From Chionis minor (lineage: Eukaryota > Chordata > Aves > Charadriiformes > Chionididae), in contig VZSF01008202.1 of the NCBI GenBank assembly GCA_013398295.1, forward strand, positions 140,386 to 204,385: DNA of 64,000 bases. Reading direction: 5' to 3'. The translations under genes were made by a program, and so were the position numbers. Positions 21,216 through 34,845 of the stretch are shown here, piece by piece. The notes under the pieces are model-generated. The model saw nothing but the letters and a program-made list of their open reading frames with translations, did not search any database and was not told the DNA's origin. Position 1 is the first letter of the stretch. Every line of letters begins with the position of its first letter.

Positions 21216-22529
21216 CTCAAGGAATGATTTTACCCTTACAGGGAGTTTTAACCTTACAGAAGCTGTTTAGAAGGCAGCAGCACTGGAAAGAAGGTCCCTC
21301 AACTGAGGCAGCTTTGAAAGGTCAGCAGGAAAGCCAAGGTGTTCCCGACAGAGGAAGGGAGAAGGACAGAGGATAGCTAGTTGATTTTCAAGAAGAAGAT
21401 TGTTTAACAGCATGAATATCAAGGCAGAGAAGCAAAGATGCCTCTAAGCGCACAGAGAACTGTTTGGATAGAGTTCTTCCAGCTCACCAGTATTCTCATT
21501 CATGCAAAGAAGCAGAATAAGCATCTTTCATGGTCAACCTGCTTCTGGTGTGTCAGAGAGGGCAGGGGAGCACTGGAAGCAGTGTGTCCTCCGAGCAGCT
21601 CTCAGAACTCAGCTGGGGAATGGTTTGGAGTCACTGCAGAGAGGGATGCACCGTCAGCCCCACCTCCAGGTGTCCAAGGCTGGGAGAAGTCAGTGAACAC
21701 CCTGGAAGTTGAACGCATTGAGAGATGTGCCAGCATTAGGGAGGAGAAACCTGCAGCCAAGAGTATGGAGAAAGCATTGATCCTGTTCCACTCAAATAAA
21801 AATGTATTTGGACGTGGATAAGGCATCTAGCATTGCTTCACAGCAACTATGCTTCTGTTCTTTGGCAAATGAAGCCCTTAAAGGGCAATGATGGAACAAA
21901 CTGTGCTCCTAGGGCAAGAATATTAAATGTGAGCCAGATCATGGCTCACACTACAAGTCTCTACCCATGCCTGGGAAACGATCAGCTTTAGCTAATGAGC
22001 TGTTTGCAAGACATCAGAAACAAAGGTAAACAAATGTAAATACTGGCCTCAAGCTACAGCTTGTAGTGAGACATTTTGTATCTGCACTCCCAGACTATGA
22101 AAGACAGATCTACGGTTATAAGTGATCACTATAAACTTCAAGCTTAAGTCCCAAAGTTAGGTTTTCTCTCCTCTTCATAAAGCCTGCCAGTTTAAACCTA
22201 TTTTACAGCTTCTGCTTGATCTGTACTTCAGCTATGCTCTCTCTGCGTTTTTTCATTACTTGGCATTACTTATTAAATTCTTTGTGTGAGCAAAATTCCA
22301 ACTGGAACTGAACTGTGATTCCCTGACTGCAGGGTATTGTGCTTGGTTATAAACTATAAAAGGAGGCACATTGAATAAATGCCTGTGATTCTGAAATTCT
22401 AAGAATAGAAAGGAGGAACTCTGGGCAGAGCAGACCTATGAGATGTGATGATTCTTCCTCAAGGTTTTTCCAATAGCTCCATGAATAGCACATAGGATTA
22501 GGACATAAAAGCCCTAAAGAAAATCACTG

Positions 22530-22622
22530 CTCTGGCCTAGGAAGAATAGGGACTCGAACTAAACTCTGTCATTGCAGGTGAAAGATAAAGCACTGAAAAG
22601 TTATCTCACTGCTCCGAATTAC
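22530..22622 (-). repeat. Possible tRNA-derived SINE relic
   Basis: On the minus strand AGTTCGAGTCCCTATTC is a good B-box match (complement of AATAGGGACTCGAACT at about 22,546-22,561), preceded by a loosely A-box-like region. A full cloverleaf cannot be drawn. Confidence 0.3.
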
Positions 22623-25098
22623 TAGACAGGTGCTTCTCTTAGCAAAAATCCATTAAATATGAGACTCCAAGGCCGGTGGTCTCAAATCTGCTATCATGTG
22701 GTCCCATTTATAGCCACGATGACACTGATTCAAAACCCCTTCCCGGATTCCCTACAACTGATTTTATTGCCAATTTGCCCATGAGCAGAGAACATATAGT
22801 TTTTTAACTGCGTGTGCACCAGCCTGTGGTGCTATTCCCTCCACACAGCCCAGAGGGGCTGATTTCTCCCTGCTTTCTCTGGCACAAGGTAGGTAGGATC
22901 TGATCTGACCTGGTGAAGTCCCCTACAGCTAATCAAAGCCACGGGAGCATAATAAGGTGATTAGAACTGTCAGAAGAAGGGCGATAGTTCCGCAAGGAGC
23001 AGTACCTGGAGCCCAGAGACGACAGGGAGGATGCTGCAATGGGCAGACAGGTCATCCAAGTCCCCACGCCGTTGAGAGGGAATGCAGGGTTGGGCCAGAC
23101 CTCATCACCTCTGTTTTTCACAGTCCCCGGGCTTTGATTAGAAACTGTTATAAAGGAGATTGAAAATTGTAGGCATCTCCACTGGAGTCAATCTTCTTAA
23201 AATGGCTTAGGCTCTTCAAACGCCGTTTATTTGCACAGGATTAGTCTAAACATACAGTGTGAGGGGAAACAGGGTTTGCTCTGCTAACACTGATGCTTAG
23301 GCCTGCGTGTATGGGATGTACTGGAAATCAGTAATCACCCTGGACTCCAAATTACTGAGCATCTCACAGCTCCAGAGGACATTCACTGTCTTCTGTAATG
23401 GTGGCTTTCCTCCATTAGCGTAATGGATGGATGCCTGAAGTAACCAAGGTGTCCCTATTCCAGTCACTAGGACACTGGTAGAATCAGCACGGGAGGTTCC
23501 TGCGGGTTCTGAAGTGACCAGGGAAGTCTTATTTTCTTTGAGAGGATAGAAGAGCTAAATATCTATATATAGCTAAATATCTAATACAGATGGATATAAA
23601 TAGCAAATGAAGCATGCAAAAATAGGGATTTGTAAGTCACGAAGCAGAAAGGACTACACATTTCATGGAAACAGTTGCATTTTTTCTGCCTTCTGTTTTG
23701 TTTTTTTTCCATTTCATTATCTCTGCTGATTAGCCTTTTCCGTGGGAGGCACAGAATGACTGGGCTTGAAGGCTCAAGTCCTGTTCATCTCAGCATCGAC
23801 TCAGACTGGACAAGAGGCTGGAAACTGGTTTTGTCCCTACTTGACCTATTTTGTATGCACAGGACCTATACCTGCAGATCTCCTCTTGGTATTCTTAATT
23901 ACCCTGAAGGATTCCAGACTAGAAAGAGAGGGGTTTGTTTATTTTGCTCTGCTGAGAAATCCGCCTTCCTGTAGTATTTTTAATCAACTTGCTCCTAGAA
24001 GTGCTTTGGCCCAAAGTCAGGCCCAGAAGACATGAGGTAGAGGAATCCTCGTAGAGGAACGAGCTGCAAGTTCAGTGGTGGCGAAGGGATCACCTGAGGG
24101 ACACCTTCACTGCAAACAGCTGAACTAAGAGATGTGAAATTCTTCCTCAACTTTTATGTTTGTAATCTAAAATTATGTTGCTGAAGAGAGTCTGATTTAT
24201 GTGTCTAGAAGGGAACATGCTTATCATTTTCCAGTACCTTTCAGAAGCACCTGAGATGAAGCAAGGAACAAACAACACTGCTATATCAGAAGAATTAAAT
24301 TGTCTCTTTATTTTAAAGCGTCAGAGTAAAATTAGCAGGCTCTGAAATTTCACTGCTGCAAAGAGATTGGTTTCTTTAAATCTCACAAAGATAATCTGGA
24401 TAACACATTTTTTAAGGATACAAAGTCATCTAGTTTCATTTCCTACTCACTGGCGGGAAAAATATGTTTTTAAATGGAAAATTATCCATTTCAAATGGAA
24501 TCTGGATATAAAGGCCAGTTAAGCCCCTTCAGAAGTAATCAAACCCATATTATTGTCAACTCTTTTTAAAGAGACATTTCTACAATAATTTCTGAGTGAT
24601 ATTCTTTATCCCTCTCTTGTCGCAAAGCCCTTCCTTCTATTGCTAGAAACTGTGAGTTTTGTGAGTTATGACGGTTCTTTGCTGGGTGTTCTATGAGATA
24701 AATGCATAGCCCTGTGCATGCTGCAATATCTTAGTGGAATCATTTCTATACAGGTGGCACATTCAGCGTTGTGTAATGTCTTTCAAACCAACCTCATACG
24801 GATGGAGCTCTCATAAATCATGGACTGGGTTATTACCCTGGTTCCTTTCATAAGGTAGTTCAACCACTCCACATGACAGAGAGCCCACAGAATAACCTGA
24901 GCTCTTCCTCTCTGCTTTCCAAGGCTTTTCCTCCCCCCTTCCCACAGCAGTGCACAACAGACAGAAGCGGCGACATCTTAGCTTCTTGTGGATTTGGGAT
25001 GCTTGAAGAACAAGGCCAAGAGGAGAGAAGGCAAATTTTCCTACTAGGGGAGAATTAAAGCTGTGGTAGGTCTCTATGCTGTGGCTGGTAATGGATGC

Positions 25099-25568
25099 AG
25101 AATCATAGAATGATAGAATGGTTGAGGTTGGAAGGGACCTTGCAGATCATGGAGTTCCAACCCCCCTGCCATAGGCAGGGACACCTCCCACTAGACCAGG
25201 TTGCCCAAGGCCACCTCCAGCCTGGCCTTGAACACCTCCAGGGATGGGGCCTCAACAACCTCTCTGGGCAACCTGTTCCAGTGCCCCACCACCCTCAAAG
25301 TCAACAATGTCTTCCTCATGTTTAATTTAAACCTGCCCTCTTCCAGCTTAAAGCCATTCACCCTCGTCCTGTCACTCCATGCCCTAGTAAAAAGTCCTTC
25401 CCCTGCTCTCCTGTAGCCCCTTTAGGTACTGGGAGGCCGCAATAAGGTCTCCCCAGAGCCTTCTCTTCTCCAGGCTGAACAGCCCCAACTCTTTGAGCCT
25501 CTCCTCATGGGAGAGGTGCTCCAGCCCTCGGACCATCCTTGTGGCTCTCCTCTGGACACGCTCCAGCA
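25099..25568 (-). mobile_element. CR1 LINE fragment, 3' end plus ORF2 C-terminal region
   Basis: It starts AGAATCATAGAATGATAGAATGG and GTTGAGGTTGGAAGGGACC, then gives the complement of the ORF2 C-terminus to CTCTGGACACGCTCCAGCA. On the minus strand [18 protein letters not shown] and [15 protein letters not shown] are readable, but a TAG near 25,386 interrupts the frame well before the normal end. The 3' UTR type equals that at 52,284-52,480 (plus strand). Confidence 0.95.
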
Positions 25569-27399
25569 GAAATCCAGGAAAACTCTGCAGCTTGACAAAC
25601 CAATAATAATTTCCAAGGAAGAGCCCTCCAAAAACCTCCTCAGCTTTCCTCAGCCTCCTTAAAGCTCCCTCCTCCTCCAATGCCTGCGAGGCTCAGCAGT
25701 TGCTCGGTGCCAGTCGTTAGTATCGGAGTTCTGACTGAGCAGGATAGCAAAAAAGGAGTCTCCAGATGACAAAACCATTGACTCGAAGCGCCTCTAATAC
25801 CTCTTAATGGCCTAGTTCCTCCCATCACCTTCTCCCTCACAGAAATAACAACTGTCAATCAGCATTAACATGATACCTACCGCCAAGAAAAAACAGTCTA
25901 GCGAATGAGTAAGTTGCCCATCTCTGAGGTGCTCTGAGCTGTCAGAGGGAAGGACAGGTCTTTGGTGTGACAGCAGCACTCCCATTGCTAAGGCAAAGCT
26001 AAACCCAGTGATTCTGACTGGACGTGCCCAGTGGTTCAGCTGCTGCTGCTGCAATCTTGTCGAGATTTCGTCAGGAGGAACAAGCCGTTTCATTCTGCTC
26101 TTCTCCTTCTGCCTTGTCAGAGATGGAGAGAAGGTTCCCTTCTTCCCTGGAGGAACCGCCTCTAAGGTACCTGTCTCATCTTACTGGAGCAGCAAAATCC
26201 CTGCTGTTTGCAACCACTCTTTCCCATAAAAGGCATTCTCATCTGTATTTTTCCGAAGTGCAGGGTAACCCTCAGACGCCCAAATCTTCCTGACGTATTT
26301 GTTTTCCCGTAGCTGTCTGCTTAAACATCTGGAGGCCTCCAGCATCAGTTTCCAGAGAGTCTCATATCAGAGAATGTCAGACCTTCTTGTTTCCACGTTT
26401 CTGCTAAATAAAAAGCCATCAGGTAGCAACTAGAGTTTCCAGGGATAACGCCCTCAAATGTATTAATACAAAATCCAGATCAGAGTCTGATTCAATACCT
26501 TTCACTTTTGATAGGGAGTGGGTATTACGTTAAGTGGAGGTAAATTCACTTGGTCTGCTCTTTAACTTGGAGCAAATGAGGAGTCATCCACCGAAGGTTA
26601 TGTGGCTACAGTGTAGGCATCTCAGCTGGACCCAGCCTTGTTAACAGTGCCACGTCGTCACTGGAGATGTTGTCAGTATGGTCAGCTCCACCTACAAAAG
26701 CCAAGTCAGAGAACCCCGTGCGCTGTGTTCTCCATGAGGAACTCCAGCCCTTAAAATTCCAAGGTTGGTTCTTCACAGATTTGTGACTTTTGTTCCCCGT
26801 TTCCCCGCTATCTTTTTTCACTCAGTCTGAGACATGCTTTTCATTCTACCTACAGCGCAAAATTCTTCATATTTCTTCACTGCAGTTTCTCTATTAATTC
26901 TCCTGCTTGAAACAGCAGAAACCTGCTGCAAACAGAAAGTGCTTCAAAATGATCTGGTGTCAGGAAAAAAGCTTCCTCCTACCATGTTCCTTCCCAAGAG
27001 AGCCTAAGTACAGCAGGTCTTTTGAAGGATGCGGAAGGGATCTCATCCTCCACATAGTCGATGCTCAGAGGGTGGCCGAGGGAACACAGACTTTATCAAA
27101 TAGATATCAAATACAGACTTTAGCAAATCACACCAGCACCTAGGACCACCCGTCACAGCTGCAGTGGTGTGTGCTGGGGTGGCACCCTGCTATCTCCTTA
27201 CACCATACTGGGACACAACTGACCTTCTACCACCATGGAGTTACGCTGACTGCCACGTAGCATGGCATTTGCTGGGCTAAGGAATGGGAAGAAAGAAGGC
27301 AATTTTGCTCTGCTTCCCGAATTGACCCAATTACAGCCCGATCTGGATGCCTGCATTCTGCGTTAAATACACCCTCAAGCGCTGCTGAGATAAGAGCAA

Positions 27400-27720
27400 C
27401 GTCTTCCAGAGGGCATAGATGGGGAATGAGCTGCGATGGTTTCTAATCAGTGACCATTACATTGGCTTGATTACCTATGGATAAAGCCTCTTCAGTCCCT
27501 GGCCTCGAAGCTGAAAGAAAAGTCAGAGATGACCTTTAAAAGCTGAGTTGAGATTACAGTAATTGGGCAATAATATGAAACAGCAAATACGAGTCAAAAT
27601 GATCCCTTTGACTTCAGCGAGAGGAGCAGCTAATGCATTTGGGAGTGTTCTCATTATTTCCACTTGGCATCAAGATTTTAACTACATCTGCTCAACACGT
27701 TAGGCCGTTAAGTGGATCAC
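27400..27720. promoter_or_regulatory. Possible conserved non-coding element
   Basis: Balanced, non-repetitive sequence rich in transcription-factor-like words (GGTTTCTAATCAGTGACC, TTGGCTTGATTACC, CAGTAATTGGGC, GCTAATGCATTTGGG) and without simple repeats. This is an impression, not a measurement. Confidence 0.15.
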
Positions 27721-27829
27721 TCTTTCATACAAGGGAGTAACATCACCTGTGAACAAGAGCAAATCAGTGTGATTGAAGCAACCAGATGTCTGGAGTTCTG
27801 TGATTAGAGCTGAATAAATAACTGATGTT

Positions 27830-28130
27830 TCAGTTCACTGACCAAAACCCCCAAAATGGGAAAAAATACTTGGGTTTTTTTCTTCCTTTCTTTTTTTTTT
27901 CCTGGTATGTTAAGCTCTTCAGCAAAATTTCTTTCAGGTCAAATGAAATATTTGGTATTGTCTGCAATGAAATATTTCATCTGGCTTTCAAATTGGCAGC
28001 TTCATTGCTTGCTTTTTGTTTTCTCATGTATGAATGGGAGGACCTTGGACACAACCCACTCAAAATATTGTTTAGAAAAGGCTGAACTGGGAAGTTTCAA
28101 CTTTTAAGTTTCTTTTCACTCAAATGAATT
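27830..28130. repeat. Degenerate TGAAAT/ATTTCA-rich relic, family unknown
   Basis: AAATGAAATATTTGG and AATGAAATATTTCATCTGG are imperfect repeats of one another, within a T-rich setting (CTTTCTTTTTTTTTTCCTGG). Comparable to the other relic patches listed. Confidence 0.22.
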
Positions 28131-28734
28131 TAACACAAATGTGCAAATGTTAATCATTCCAATTCCTGAATTGTTACCAAACAAAACACTTGAGCTATGC
28201 ACTTCTCTCTGTTCTTTGCCTTTGTTTTTGTCTGATCTCTGTTAAATTTCCAAATGATTTCTAGATGAGGGGTTTCAACTCAGGGCATATTGCCATGCCA
28301 AACATTCTGAAGGAGTGATACAAACCAGACAAACATCAGGTCCCCATCACATGGTGCCTGGAATCCAGACATCTTTGCTTCACCTCCGCTTGTCCTGCAG
28401 CTTAATCTGACTGAAAGAGCCTCAATAAGTATTAAGATCCTCCAACACTACCCCACCTGCCCCTGGCCATTGGCAGGCAGCTGGACAGATCAACTGCCAA
28501 CTCTTAAAGCGTCTTTTCAACTCCAAATCTTAGTAGAGTCTCTTCCGTGCAGAGACATGATGGCACCAGCAGTAACATCTTCAGGCCCAGCCTCAGGGAG
28601 GTGCATTGGGGTTGTGAATCCACGTGTGCAACAGTATTTCTACGTGTTTGCTTGAAATGCTGATAGGCTTCACGTATAGTTGATCCTATTTATTCTTGCC
28701 CTTTGAAAGTAGATGGACCTTTCATTTCGTTTCT

Positions 28735-28885
28735 TGTCCACCAAATCATTTAGAGGGAGAATTCTGAATGATTGATTGCAATGCCAAATGATTGTGGCTT
28801 TTTAATGACAATGCAGCATTACCAAGGCCATTTCTCTTCATCTCTTAAGGGTAATCCATATTCAATCAAGATTTATGGTCTTGTA
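28735..28885. promoter_or_regulatory. Possible conserved non-coding element
   Basis: Contains CAAATCATTTAGAGG, ATGATTGATTGCAATGCC, AAATGATTGTGGC and TTTTTAATGACAATGCAGC: repeated ATGATTG words in complex AT-rich sequence. Regulatory function is a guess. Confidence 0.15.
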
Positions 28886-29044
28886 TGTGTAAATACATAA
28901 CCTAATCATCATGTACCTTTAGCCTCCAGTGAATGCATCTCTCTGCTTCTGAGCAGACAGCTAACTGAAAGTGTTGCAAAGTTTTGCGTTGTGGGACTGA
29001 AATGATATTATTCCAGTCAAGGACCACTGTGTTTTGTCACCATA

Positions 29045-29100
29045 AAGGCCCCTGGTTCATTGGGTGACCTTAAACAAATCGTTTAACTTCTTACGTGTTT
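29045..29100 (+). repeat. Possible MIR-SINE fragment
   Basis: TTGGGTGACCTTAAACAAATCG followed by TTTAACTTCTTA resembles the MIR segment GGGTGACCTTGGGCAAGTCACTTAACCTCT. Confidence 0.4.
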
Positions 29101-30031
29101 GTGAACCCAGCTGGAAAACTTCGCACAAAACCATCCAGCAGGCAACTTACAGCAAGCCACATGCAGTGCTTGCATTTGAGCTTTCCTCAGGGAAATAAAA
29201 GCACAAATGAAAATTGCAAACCATCATCAACCCATAATAAATGTTTAAAACACATGCTGGAGTCAAGAGAAAAGACTGAAAATTAAACAAGAAGCAAGCC
29301 AGACTATCAGTTACTTTTTTAAAATGTGGTGTTTGGGGTTTTTTCCTGTAATTTAGCTCCTCTTAACTCTTCTCGAATCTCAGTTTCTGCATGCACGCTT
29401 GATACTTTTTATATTATGACCATATGGGTTGGATGAACTAATTGGTGAGCTGACAGCAAGCTGCACATGTTCCCCATCTTAATGATTTTACCCTGCTATA
29501 TCTGTCACCTTGAGGCTTAATCAAAACCACCTAGTCCTTCCTTTACTGGAACAGAAGAGGAGCGCACCCAGCCCTGGCGCGGACAAGGAGAGGCAGAGTA
29601 TATCAGCTTTGCCTGGCTTGATGTCCTGGTTGGTTCCATGGATTGTGCGAGCCTGGAATATACAACATGGATGGAAGCACAGAACATCAGATGTTCCCAA
29701 AGTGCTTCTACTTCAAAGAGACGTCAGGATATCCAGTCCTGTTTGATTACTCTTAATCTTTGGCATTTTATTATACAGCAGAGCTAAAGACAACACCGGA
29801 AGAGGCAGCAGAATCAGTTTCATAGGGAGGGGCAAGACCAAAGGAGCACACAAGGGTGGGTAAGAACCATATGACAGTATTGAAATGCCAAAGAGCTGGA
29901 AGTTCGCCCAGGAGTGGACGTCTGGCGTTCCCCATCAACGCCGTAAGTGGGGACGTGATGAAAGTGTTAGTTGCACGCTGGTGTCTGATCCCCAAGATTC
30001 ACAGTCGAGCTACAGCTTAGTGCAAGTTTGG

Positions 30032-30072
30032 GAGGAAAAAAAATAAAAAGACATAAAAGAAAAAAAAAAAGC
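30032..30072. repeat. A-rich tract
   Basis: Runs of A interrupted by T, G and C (GAAAAAAAATAAAAAG, AAAGAAAAAAAAAAGCC). Low complexity. Confidence 0.8.
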
Positions 30073-33000
30073 CTTTATGATCAGAGATGAAGTTAAATAC
30101 CAGAAATAGTCTGCAAGTACATGTTAAAGAATGTCAAGCTGGGGAAAGTGCTCTTCAGGTAATGAAAGAAGTACAAAATGCAAACTAATAATGAGATATT
30201 TTCCCCAGAACCTGCCCTGATGAAGAGCTGGTGAAGTGGAGTTGTACTTTGTCTTCCAGGGATAAACCCAGAATCAGATTTTGGGTTCAGGGCAGATCAA
30301 AAGGTAATGCAGAGAAGAATTCATCAGGGAGCTCAGCTCCCAAGGAGGCAGATTATCTGCTGAAGAGGCAATGGAAGAGAAATCAGAGAACAAAAGGTGA
30401 GGCAGCTTGCTAAAAATCAGGGACAAAATGATGAATCAAAAAACATTAGCAAAATACATGCTATTCTTATTATGTGCCAGGCAGGAGGGAAGCCAGTAAC
30501 CTAGGAGTCACTTTTAATTTAGCACAAGATACTAAATTGTGCTAAAAAATGCATCAGAATTCTTTGCTTTTTCACAGCAGATCCAGCAGCTTTGTGCAAA
30601 AAATAAGAAAGCCTGATCGGAAGCAAAGAGCTAATGGCCAGTAAACATTGGGCCTTATTCAAACAAAACTTCTTTTAGATATGAGAGGCTTGCTTCAAAT
30701 GCATGTGGGGTTCTTCCCTCATTATTACTGATGGTAGTCAGTGGATTTGAGCTGATTATTTGAAGGAAAGGGGTTGGAAATGTACCCAAAGCAATATTTG
30801 TCTTGGACCTGAGCGTCTAGGCAAACACATCACCCAACTGCCACGCACGCCACGTGTGAACAATAACCTGGCAAGTCTGGCTTGAGAGTTCAGACTGAAT
30901 CTTTTCTTTTTGTTTTTAATTGAAAACTGGACTTTTGGTGACTTGTGTGTAAAATACCTACTCTTCCTGCAAGAAAAACTTTCTACATAAGTCATAAAAT
31001 GGCACACACAGCTAAGTGTGGGGTTCTTCCTGAGGAATATTAACAACAATCACTGTGCGGTACAGTTTGAACAGAACATTTGGGAATTCTTACGAAACAT
31101 TTTGGAGGATTAAAGGATATGTCACTCTTTCTACAGGCAGTCCATCATTTCCTGCTCGGTTCTGCGGTACATATTCCCAAAATAAGCACTGCTGAAACAC
31201 AGGGAGTGGGAAGGTTATTGTCTTCACTGGCAAGCTGATAAACGAGGAGGCGAGGTTGTGAAACTGCATGGATAAAACAGTATTTAAGGCAGCATAAAGA
31301 CAGTGGTGAAATTGTTTCCTGCAAAGCAGCAACGTGACATAAAACAGGACACAAGTGTGTAAGTTACAGTGATACAGTGCAGAGACTGGGTATCCCCTCT
31401 CTCCAAAGCATTTGAAGAACAGGAAATGAAGTTTCAAGCCCGTCCCAGCAGCAGGAAATCTGAATAAACATGGATAAAATGGAAATACTGATTTGCAGCA
31501 TGTCCATCCTCACCAGTAACATTTCTGTGCTACAAAGGCTGTAAGCCTCCATTTTTCTCCTAAGAGATAATCACATTTCTCCCTATAACTAGCGTCTGCT
31601 CTACCACATACATACCACCTACCTTTTCTTTCAGAGATGAACTAACTAATATATCTCTAATTAAACTCTAAGCAATCATCCTCAACTTGTATTTAGCTTT
31701 TCAATCTGATGCTTCTATCCCAAACCTGAATAATGGCAAGTGTGCCTGAAAGCTCTGCTTTTTCCAGCTATACTTGATCTAATAAAAGATTATAGTTCTA
31801 CCTAAAACCCTGGTCTCACTGTAGAAAATCAAACCCTTCATAAAAAGCACTATAGTTGTCCCTGGGGTTGTAGTTTGCGTGCTTGTACCTATTAAATTCC
31901 ATGTGGCAATGGGACAGTAGCTGTCGGGCCACTGAAGACAGAAACAGGGAGACCAAAGCTTCATGCCCTGAGGTCTAAGGAGTTAACAGGCTTTGTTTCT
32001 CCAGGGGATTTTATCAAAGTCCCAGACCTCAAAGAGGACCTCAGATCAAAGCTCAGCTCAGGTTAGACAAAGCTAATCTGTTCTGGGCCACACATGTACT
32101 CCGAGGTACTGCCACTTCCCACTGTTCGAGGATGCACCAGCCTCTGCCCTGTCTGGCTCAGTAAATCCCGGAGATGGATACCCGAAAGCTGGGCGGAACT
32201 GCTTGGTTTTCTGACCTTGTCCAGGGTGAAGCAGTCCAGCAACTGCTCAAAGCTGAAGCTGACAGGAGTATTCAAGGAGCCCATATATCAGATGGGTGAT
32301 TTAGAGGCTTCTGTGCATCAGTACAGATCCCCTCTGCCGGCCAACACCCGAGAAGGGGTGTCTGTAAGCACGTTGGAGCCAGCAGAACAGCAGGGACTAC
32401 CCACACGCCTGGCGCTGTCTGAACTGCAGCCAAAGGGCTACAGACCTAGAATGGAGAACTGACCACAGAAACAGCAACAGGGGAACGTCAGGAAGTCAGG
32501 GGAGCCAGGAAAGTCTTGGGGGAAAGCTCTCAGCAAGGTGAGACAGAGGACTTCAAACTGTCCCGTTGTCCCTGGGAGCCTTTGCTTCCCCCCTCCAGGG
32601 GAAATGTCCTTGTGACAAAGGCAAACCCCAACCTCGGTGCTGCAGAAGGGAGCGCAGACAGGCTGGGAAGATCGCACTTAGGAAGCTCGTGCCCCTGTTC
32701 TCTCCCTCATGGTGCACTTAAAGCTCTCAGTACACTGCACCCCCCTGGGGTCCAGAACCATTCTGGTGAACAGAGGCCACTCTGAAGACAAGGAGCCCCC
32801 AGAAGACCAGAAATTTGTTTGCCTTGATGACATTATCCTTAAGTCTGCCACATGGTGAACTAGCCCCTACTCACCGTGAGCACGGCCAGCATCCAACAGC
32901 ATCCACCCTTGACACCCTGTCATAATTACTATGATGGATTCCATGCCTGGGCAACGCAACAGTGGAATGCATTTTGTAAATTAACTCAATTAACGTGCTT

Positions 33001-34845
33001 CTGATCAGGGCTGCATCGCACTAGGCTGTTGGCCAAATGGTTTTCTCTGCTGCCTCCTCTGTAGGAACGGCAGAAAGACCGTTCTGCTGCAAGATTGCTC
33101 CACGAGGCTTGTTCTCCAGAGCTCCAAGTCCAATGTGGAGCAATCCTGCATTTTCTCCGTCAGACTAACACACAGAGTAATTGCTCTCTCAGTGAAGTTA
33201 TTTTCTTTCCAATTATACTCCGCAAAGTTTCTCCTGCTAAGTCTTTCTTGTCTCACTTCAATCAGTGACTCCTCCACCCCTCCGTACTCAGTATATCACC
33301 CTTTGAATATAAGGGATGCCCTGTGAAACATAATGAGACTGTTATTCCCACGCACTCCATAGCAGGGCTATGAGTTTCATTCAAACTCTATTAGCCACTT
33401 ACAATTGCTCTCAGAAGATTTTCTGTTATGAATTCACCCACCTATTGAGAATGATCCTACAGAACTCCATTTCCTTCCGCATACCTTTCTGTCAGCCTGT
33501 GAATTCCTCTCCCTGCCCGTTTCTGTGTTGCCTCATTCATTTCTGCAGGAGGGCAACTGGCAAACCTGCAACCAGGCTCCTGTTAAGCACGTGGACTAAA
33601 GGATTCTCAGGCTTCTCTGGTGCTCAGCTCTGGAGGGATTAAGAAACTAAGAAGGATTCCCACTGAGCCCTGGACCTCTGCTGCCAAACGCCTGCTCAGG
33701 AATATCCCGTGCGCTCGGCACTCAGCAACCTGCACTTACAGCTCCCAGCACGGCACCGGTGGAGAGTGAATCCTCCAGAAACCCATCTGAGTGCTGCCAG
33801 GGCACGCGGGAGCTGGCAGGCGTGGAAGAGGAGTTTGCTCTCCAGGGTGAATCATTCCTTGTTCTCTCTGCCGTGCGTCTGAACATGGCCTAGCGTGGGG
33901 GCTGCTGCTCTGATTCAGCTCATCAGGAACTACGATAGGGCCACTGCTCCCTCCAGCTGGCTCCGCGGGGCCAGCATCAGATGGAAATTACTAACAGCCA
34001 TTTATCGCAGCAAGTCACCTTCAAACCAGTGAGCTGAAGAAAAGCCCTCCCCGACCAGGATCCTTGCCTTGAGCCTTCCAGGGTTCTGCTGATTGTATTA
34101 ATTTCCTTTAGAAACACAGTAATGTCACCTGAAATCTCTTAGGGCAAACAGTGGGAAACGATTTGAAGTTTCATTCCTAATGAGAAGTAAATTGCTGTCT
34201 CCAGCCTGTGTTCTGGACTAATGATACAATCGCATCAGGCACAATTCATAATTCAGGGGAGGAACAGACAGACAGCTCGCGACAGAGCCACTGAGAAGCC
34301 AAGCGCGGTGAACTGTACATCACTGCACCCATTACGGGGTGAAACTGGAGTTAGTGAGTGTCATTTACAATGTCAGCTTTTCCTGACAGACGAGGAATGC
34401 AATTATCCCTTCACTAAACTGATACAATTTATTCAGCATGGGTTTACCTCCCTTTTTTCAATTTAAAACTGATTTGTTGAGCAGATTTGATTACAGGCAC
34501 AAAGATTAGGGCAGAGCTGTCGAGAAGCTCCAGGTGAACACTTCCTTCCACACAAGAAAGGGAATTTGGATCTCGTAAGGTCAGGCCCCTCCATCGCTCC
34601 AAGGCTCAGCAATGTCTGACAGGTGGGGAAGCAGGGAGAGACAGAAAGCAAATCCCAACCCTTTATAATCCCTTACTAATGAGCACTGGTTCTTGTCAAC
34701 CCTCAGCTCCTGGTGCTGTTTTCAAGACAATTGGGTAGCCCTGTCTCCTTCAATAGAGTGGGAAATTCAGGCATACAGCAGGGGAAAGACTTGCCTGTGG
34801 CCAGACAGGATCAGTGAGGGACTACAAACAGGAGCCGTGTGTCCT

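Larger units (their letters stand above)
18857..25098. other. 6.2 kb CR1-free interval without a supported gene
   Basis: It contains a T/A-rich relic (19,130-19,345), an AC run (20,578-20,592), a possible conserved AT-rich block (20,980-21,175), two SINE-like relics (near 21,177 and 22,530) and a short direct repeat near 23,555. No exon could be supported. Confidence 0.4.
25569..34845. other. 9.3 kb CR1-free interval without a supported gene
   Basis: The longest element-poor stretch of the window. It holds a T-rich relic (27,830-28,130), a MIR-like scrap (29,045-29,100), A-rich tracts near 30,032-30,072 and AT-rich blocks that look like conserved non-coding DNA (27,400-27,720; 28,735-28,885). 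No coding exon could be supported. Confidence 0.4.

Noticed and set aside
21177..21240. A functional tRNA gene
   Set aside because: Only an A-box-like start is present. No B box, acceptor stem pairing or polymerase III terminator arrangement follows.
23554..23592. Tandem AGCTAAATATCTA repeat as a functional site
   Set aside because: Only two short AT-rich units. Best explained by simple slippage.
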